From the NCBI GenBank assembly GCA_016182545.1, contig JACPGG010000071.1, forward strand, positions 1 through 37,942: a stretch of 37,942 bases of DNA, written 5' to 3'. Below, piece after piece: positions 33,850 to 37,942 of this stretch (the stretch's first letter is position 1; every line of letters starts with the position of its first letter). The DNA comes from Ignavibacteriales bacterium. Lineage in GTDB: Bacteria > Bacteroidota > Ignavibacteria > UBA10030 > UBA8401. The position numbers and the translations under genes are program-made. The notes under the pieces were generated by a model. It was given only the letters and a program-made list of their open reading frames with translations, was not told the DNA's origin and ran no database searches.

Positions 33850-34947
33850 ATGCCGATAGAACATGATGATGCATATTGGATCCGCCGATGCTTTACGTTG
33901 GCGAAAAAAGGGAAAGGATTTACCAGTCCTAATCCTCTCGTTGGCGCCGTTATTGTGAAAGATGGAAAGGTCGTTGCCGAAGGGGATCATAGGCGGTACG
34001 GTGACGATCATGCTGAAGTGAATGCGATCAATGCGGCTTTACGAAAAAATGCCGATCTGGTCGGTTCCACGATCTACGTGAATCTCGAACCTTGTTTTCA
34101 TCAAGGGAACACGCCTCCGTGTGTCGAAGCGATCATCCGACATCGTTTTCAACGGGTTGTTATTTCATCGATCGATCCAAATCCATTGGTGTCCGGCAAA
34201 AGCATACACAAATTGCGAAGTTCCGGCATTGAGTGCACTACCGGAATATTGGAAGCAGATTCCCAATTACTGAATGAAAAATTCTTCAAATATATTACTA
34301 CTCGATTGCCTTTTATCTCATTGAAGGCGGCGCAAACCCAGGATGGTTTTATCGCAAAAAAAAATGGTGCATCAAAGTGGATTACGAACAAAGCATCTCG
34401 CCGCCATGTTCATGAATTGCGCGGTGAATATGATGCAGTCATGGTAGGCGCCGCGACCGTATTGAAAGATGACCCTGAATTGACTGTACGGTCAGCAAAG
34501 GGAAGAAATCCACTCAGGATAATTATTGATGGAAAATTGAGACTTCCGATATCGAGTAAAGTTTGCAGATCAGACGCTGCAACAATTCTCTATACTGTAA
34601 AATCAATCGAGAAGAAAAAAAGGATAGAGGCGTTTGAGAAAAAAGGAGTTGCTGTTGTGCCGCTTCCGGGTAAAAATGGCAGAATGGATCCACATCAGAT
34701 CGTTGACGATCTTGCACGCCATAATATTAGTTCCATACTTATTGAAGGAGGACAACATGTGTTCTCCGAATTTATCAATGCAGCGCTTGTCGATAAGATC
34801 TACCTGTTTACTGCCAACAAATCGTTCGGTACAGGGATTCCGACATTTGGAGATATCCGCATTCCGATCATTGCACGACGGCAGTCTGTCAAATTCTTTC
34901 AGAAAGATATTTTGGAAGAGTACTATTTGACCTATTCATCGTGGTGA
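33850..34947 (+). CDS. ribD: Bifunctional riboflavin deaminase/reductase
   Basis: RibD deaminates the pyrimidine amine and then reduces the ribosyl side chain. The N-terminal CMP/dCMP-deaminase domain has the zinc site His54-x-Glu56 (HAEVNA), with Cys82 and Cys91 (PCFHQGNTPPC). The C-terminal reductase domain runs from about residue 148 (FISLKAAQTQDG, SKWITNKASRRHVHELR, VMVGAATVLKDDPELTVR) to IEGGQHVFSEFI. 365 residues is standard. The start (ATG 33850) fits the family N-terminus MPIEHDDAYWIRR, but no Shine-Dalgarno exists because a terminator hairpin ends just upstream. The riboflavin synthase gene follows two genes later. Confidence 0.95.
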   Translation: MPIEHDDAYWIRRCFTLAKKGKGFTSPNPLVGAVIVKDGKVVAEGDHRRYGDDHAEVNAINAALRKNADLVGSTIYVNLEPCFHQGNTPPCVEAIIRHRFQRVVISSIDPNPLVSGKSIHKLRSSGIECTTGILEADSQLLNEKFFKYITTRLPFISLKAAQTQDGFIAKKNGASKWITNKASRRHVHELRGEYDAVMVGAATVLKDDPELTVRSAKGRNPLRIIIDGKLRLPISSKVCRSDAATILYTVKSIEKKKRIEAFEKKGVAVVPLPGKNGRMDPHQIVDDLARHNISSILIEGGQHVFSEFINAALVDKIYLFTANKSFGTGIPTFGDIRIPIIARRQSVKFFQKDILEEYYLTYSSW

Positions 34948-34951
34948 ACTT

Positions 34952-35833
34952 ATGAAAATAATATTTCTTATCTTACTGATGATGGCGATCGCAATAGGAA
35001 AAGATAAAAAAGAGATCACCGTGTTGAAACAACGGATTGATTCCGTCCTCAACGGCTCTAAGGGAACATACGCAATTGCGTTCAAAGATTTACGATCGGG
35101 AATGAGGCTCTACGTCAACGAACGTGAAAATTTCCATGCTGCAAGCACGATGAAAACTCCGGTCATGATCGAAGTATTCAAGCAATCTCATGAAGGCAAA
35201 TTTTCCCTCGATGATTCAATCGAGCTCAAGAATGAATTTAAAAGTATCATTGATGGCAGCAATTATTCTTTGGATATCTCCGATGACAGCGAGGACGGGT
35301 TGTACGCAAGTCTCGGAAAGAAAGAAACAATCCGGAACCTTGTTTTCAAGATGATTACTGTCAGCAGTAATCTTGCGACGAACATTCTCATCGGGAAAGT
35401 GGGACCTGACAATGTGATGAAAACGATGAAGGAGATGGACCTCAAAGATATTCAGGTACTTCGCGGTGTCGAAGATGGTAAGGCGTTTGAAGCCGGTAAG
35501 AACAATCCGACAACGGCATACGATCTTTCTGTGATCTACGAGTACATCGCCAGGAACAAATCGGTATCTTCCTCTGCCAGCGAAGAGATGATCGATATTC
35601 TTCGGGCGCAAAAATTTAAAAATATGATCCCTGCTCAACTTCCTGCAGATGTGAAGGTCGCTCACAAAACAGGATCCATCACGAATGTTCAGCACGATTC
35701 CGGGATAATCTTTCTTCCTGATGGACGAAAATATATACTTGTCATCCTTTCTAAAAATCTCTCTTCCAATAAGGACGGCATCAAGACCATCGCAGACATT
35801 TCAAAAATTATTTATGACTTTGTTGTGGAATAA
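34952..35833 (+). CDS. Class A beta-lactamase-like serine hydrolase
   Basis: The 293-residue protein has a short signal peptide (MKIIFLILLMMAIAIG) and class A beta-lactamase motifs: Ser65-x-x-Lys68 (STMK), SSN at 138-140 in place of SDN, Glu174 in RGVED before GKNNPTTAYDL, and KTG at 239-241. These are the catalytic elements of the PF13354 beta-lactamase family, so it may hydrolyse penicillins, but many family members are of unproven substrate. It sits between ribD (4 nt) and ribE (3 nt) in the riboflavin operon, an unusual location. Confidence 0.85.
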   Translation: MKIIFLILLMMAIAIGKDKKEITVLKQRIDSVLNGSKGTYAIAFKDLRSGMRLYVNERENFHAASTMKTPVMIEVFKQSHEGKFSLDDSIELKNEFKSIIDGSNYSLDISDDSEDGLYASLGKKETIRNLVFKMITVSSNLATNILIGKVGPDNVMKTMKEMDLKDIQVLRGVEDGKAFEAGKNNPTTAYDLSVIYEYIARNKSVSSSASEEMIDILRAQKFKNMIPAQLPADVKVAHKTGSITNVQHDSGIIFLPDGRKYILVILSKNLSSNKDGIKTIADISKIIYDFVVE

Positions 35834-35836
35834 TCT

Positions 35837-36433
35837 ATGTTTACCGGACTCGTTGAGGAGATAGGAAGAATCGTTTCGATAAAAAAAATGGGCGATGGAT
35901 TGGAATTTGTTATCGAAGCGAGAAAAGTGTTACAAGGTATCGGAATCGATAACAGCATTTGCGTTAACGGTGTATGCTTAACCGTCGTTAAAAAAAAGAA
36001 ATCTCAATTTATCGTCCAAGTAGTTAAAGAAACTCTGAACAAAACAAATTTGGGAGACGTGAAGGTTGGAAAATTTGTGAATCTTGAGCGATCTGTTCGT
36101 TTACACGACAGACTTGGAGGGCATCTGGTGCAAGGGCATGTGGATACGACCGGGACTGTTAAAAAGGTGAAGGTTCTTGAATCTAGTTGGATGTACACGA
36201 TTGCATTCCCGAAAGAATTCAGGAAGTATTTGATCTCTGTCGGCTCGATTTCGGTGGACGGAACAAGTTTAACTGTTGCGAGACTCACGAAGCAAGAGAT
36301 GACGATTGCCATTATCCCATACACATATAAAAACACAGTGTTTCAATTTTACCAAGCGGGGAGCAAAGTAAATTTGGAATTTGATGTGATTGGTAAATAT
36401 ATTGAGAGTATCATTACGTACACCGGAAAATGA
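35837..36433 (+). CDS. ribE: Riboflavin synthase alpha chain
   Basis: This enzyme dismutates two 6,7-dimethyl-8-ribityllumazine molecules to riboflavin. The 198-residue protein starts with the invariant MFTGLVEEIG and has two tandem lumazine-binding repeats: residues 1-95 with SICVNGVCLTVV and 96-190 with GHLVQGHVDTTG and ISVDGTSLTVA. Both repeats keep their conserved NGxxLTV/DGxSLTV loops. It is the last riboflavin gene here; ribBA and ribH are not in the window. The stop overlaps the PASTA gene's ATG by 4 nt. Confidence 0.96.
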   Translation: MFTGLVEEIGRIVSIKKMGDGLEFVIEARKVLQGIGIDNSICVNGVCLTVVKKKKSQFIVQVVKETLNKTNLGDVKVGKFVNLERSVRLHDRLGGHLVQGHVDTTGTVKKVKVLESSWMYTIAFPKEFRKYLISVGSISVDGTSLTVARLTKQEMTIAIIPYTYKNTVFQFYQAGSKVNLEFDVIGKYIESIITYTGK

Positions 36434-37215
36434 AAACTTTGAAAGAAATATCCCTGCGGCTTCTGAAATCGAAAATTCTTCGCCCTTTGTACTGGACGGG
36501 AGGAATCTTTATTGTCATTATTTTTATTCTTGATTCGTTTGTGATGCCCTGGTATGTGAATAAAGGAGGCACTCTTGTTGTACCGAATATTGTGGGAATG
36601 AAAGAAGAGGATGCGAAAGCAATGCTTGATTCACTCCACTTCGAAGCAAGAATCGGTGATATACGTTCTGATAATACTTATCCGGAAGGGTACGTGGTCG
36701 GTCAAAATCCATTACCAGAACAGATAGTAAAAACCGGGAGAAGGGTGTATATGACAATCTCCGGGGGCGAACAACAAGTTGTTGTTCCTTCTCTCAAAGG
36801 AAGAACGATCAGAGACACAAAATTTGCTTTGGACCGTGTGGGGTTACGGCAGGGAGGGATACGATATCAAACTTCGATGGAGTTTCCGGAAGGGACAATT
36901 ATTGTGCAAGATATTCCACCCGGAAGTAAGGTGAAGAAAGGGACGTATATTGGAGTCACAGTAAGTGCCGGTGAATCGATCGATAGTATTTACGTTCCAT
37001 CGTTAATCGGAAAAACATTAGGCGATGCACAAAAGATCTTAAAAGAAAAAGGCTTGCGGCTTGGCAACCTTGTCTACCAAGTTAACGAAGACCTCTTGCC
37101 GAACACGATCATCGATCAACTTCCGCGCGAGAATGAAATTGTAACAACTAAAAAGGAGGTCGATCTGTTCGTTGCACAAGCGCCCGATAAGAATAGGCAA
37201 AACCGTGAGAATTGA
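36430..37215 (+). CDS. Membrane-anchored protein with three PASTA domains, no kinase
   Basis: The 261-residue protein has a short cytoplasmic start, one transmembrane helix (about 20-43, YWTGGIFIVIIFILDSFVMPWYV) and three extracytoplasmic PASTA repeats, each opening with VPxxxG: VVPNIVGM, VVPSLKGRT and YVPSLIGKT, and each ending in a G/N-rich turn with a VxxSxG-like strand. PASTA domains bind peptidoglycan precursors or beta-lactams when fused to Ser/Thr kinases or class A penicillin-binding proteins; here neither is attached. The gene overlaps ribE and is 3 nt from rpe, so it is in the same transcript. The role may be cell-wall sensing; this is inference. Confidence 0.86.
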   Translation: MKTLKEISLRLLKSKILRPLYWTGGIFIVIIFILDSFVMPWYVNKGGTLVVPNIVGMKEEDAKAMLDSLHFEARIGDIRSDNTYPEGYVVGQNPLPEQIVKTGRRVYMTISGGEQQVVVPSLKGRTIRDTKFALDRVGLRQGGIRYQTSMEFPEGTIIVQDIPPGSKVKKGTYIGVTVSAGESIDSIYVPSLIGKTLGDAQKILKEKGLRLGNLVYQVNEDLLPNTIIDQLPRENEIVTTKKEVDLFVAQAPDKNRQNREN

Positions 37216-37218
37216 AAT

Positions 37219-37878
37219 ATGACCGACCGTCGAGTGATTCTCCCTTCCGTATTAGCAGCCAATTTTGCCAATCTTCAAGATGATATTCGGCGTGTTCAAT
37301 CAGCAGGCGCACACATGCTTCATCTTGACATTATGGATGGACATTTTGTGCCGAACATTTCTTTTGGTCCCGGTATAGTAAAAACGATCGATACATTCTG
37401 TCCGCTCCCTCTCGATGTCTATTTAATGATCGAAAGTCCGGACAAGTATCTTGAGACGTTCAGAAATGCCGGAGCGGATATCCTCACTGTTCATGTCGAG
37501 ACATGTCATCATTTGCATCGGACAGTTTCTGCGATAAAAGATCTCGGGATGAAAGCAGGTGTGAGTCTGAATCCCGCAACTCCGTTATCGACAATTGAAG
37601 AAATTTTACCCGCTGTAGATTTGGTATTGATAATGTCGGTTAATCCCGGTTTTGGCGGTCAAAAATTTATTGATTCGAGCATTGTAAAGATCAAACAGCT
37701 TGCTCAAAACTTACGATCGAGGGATTTAACACCGTTGATAGAAGTTGATGGCGGAATTGATGCTACCACAATTAAGAATGTGGTCAATGCAGGAGCCGAG
37801 TATTTGGTAGCCGGGAATGCAATATTCGGCGATAGGAATATAGAAACAAACTTTAAACAATTAGAACGATTGATCTAA
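37219..37878 (+). CDS. rpe: Ribulose-phosphate 3-epimerase
   Basis: This pentose-phosphate pathway TIM-barrel enzyme interconverts ribulose 5-phosphate and xylulose 5-phosphate. The 219-residue protein has the family signatures HLDIMDGHFVPNISFGP (metal ligands His and Asp), VHVE, NPGFGGQKFI and VDGGI, with the C-terminal phosphate-binding GN in VAGNAIFG. It starts 3 nt after the PASTA gene and ends 64 nt before the window edge. No terminator is visible in the remaining bases, which hold no recognisable gene. Confidence 0.97.
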   Translation: MTDRRVILPSVLAANFANLQDDIRRVQSAGAHMLHLDIMDGHFVPNISFGPGIVKTIDTFCPLPLDVYLMIESPDKYLETFRNAGADILTVHVETCHHLHRTVSAIKDLGMKAGVSLNPATPLSTIEEILPAVDLVLIMSVNPGFGGQKFIDSSIVKIKQLAQNLRSRDLTPLIEVDGGIDATTIKNVVNAGAEYLVAGNAIFGDRNIETNFKQLERLI

Positions 37879-37942
37879 GATATGAATACTACGTAAGAAA
37901 TAAAAAACGCAACGATCGTTACACCATTTAGAATAGTGGAAC

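Noticed and set aside
35216-35695. 159-residue minus-strand ORF opposite the beta-lactamase-like gene
   Set aside because: Antisense shadow with no motif.
1-37942. CRISPR arrays, tRNA or rRNA genes, transposases, phage or restriction genes
   Set aside because: None seen on either strand; no spaced direct repeats, no cloverleaf-like segment noticed, no recombinase or methylase motifs in the ORFs.
37879-37942. Start of a further gene after rpe
   Set aside because: Short A/T-rich tail with stops soon after the only ATG; too little sequence to call anything.

Overview
The window is a gene-dense bacterial segment at about 43-45% GC by eye, with almost no gap over 200 bp. The gene content points to the Bacteroidota-Chlorobiota (FCB) superphylum, most likely an Ignavibacteria-like lineage. 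Supporting features are a secreted protease with a type IX-secretion-like C-terminal tail, a PorW/SprE-like TPR lipoprotein, a BamD-type lipoprotein, a bacillithiol-type deacetylase (BshB1), class 1B PyrK/PyrD, a cytochrome c maturation operon with a Cys-type CcmE, and DXS. Several genes have clear Shine-Dalgarno sites (AAGGAGG, AGGAGA), unlike typical Bacteroidia. The taxonomic call is an inference; there is no rRNA or tRNA in the window.

Layout. 1-1233: the 3' part of an SDR oxidoreductase and a convergent Spy/CpxP-like gene, separated by a hairpin terminator. 1349-6480: TPR lipoprotein, pyrK, pyrD and folC on the + strand, tightly packed. 6481-7987: rho with a G-poor, C-rich leader and its own terminator. 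8041-11444: thiolase, 3-hydroxybutyryl-CoA dehydrogenase and acyl-CoA dehydrogenase (short-chain acyl-CoA metabolism), with a MITE-like 119-bp repeat between the first two. 11526-15287: LemA, TPM protein, DAHP synthase, a second TPM protein and a nitrilase-family hydrolase. 15328-19382: broken glutamate dehydrogenase, a hypothetical membrane-anchored protein, CapA-like protein, BamD-like lipoprotein and a hotdog thioesterase. 19387-23163: a secreted FG-GAP beta-propeller protein (frame-broken) and a secreted metalloprotease. 23160-27936: ccmA and ccmB (both damaged at their junction), ccmC, a ccmD-like mini-gene missing from the ORF track, ccmE and ccmF, ending at a bidirectional terminator. 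27945-29307 (- strand): zinc-ribbon DUF2318 protein and bshB1. 29389-33781: xseA, xseB, dxs and a Gfo/Idh oxidoreductase, closed by a terminator. 33850-37878: ribD, a class A beta-lactamase-like hydrolase, ribE, a kinase-less PASTA protein and rpe.

Most genes are housekeeping. The most notable signals are: (i) four coding lesions (glutamate dehydrogenase, capA, the FG-GAP gene, ccmA/ccmB) confined to about 8 kb (15.9-23.7 kb), all shifting frame in the same sense and at least two removing essential protein segments; (ii) a CcmE whose heme-binding His is replaced by Cys in a CxxxY motif, the hallmark of the variant cytochrome c maturation pathway; (iii) the C>G leader of rho, consistent with autogenous control; and (iv) a mobile-looking palindromic repeat. 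I did not find a CRISPR array, phage, transposase or evident defence system.
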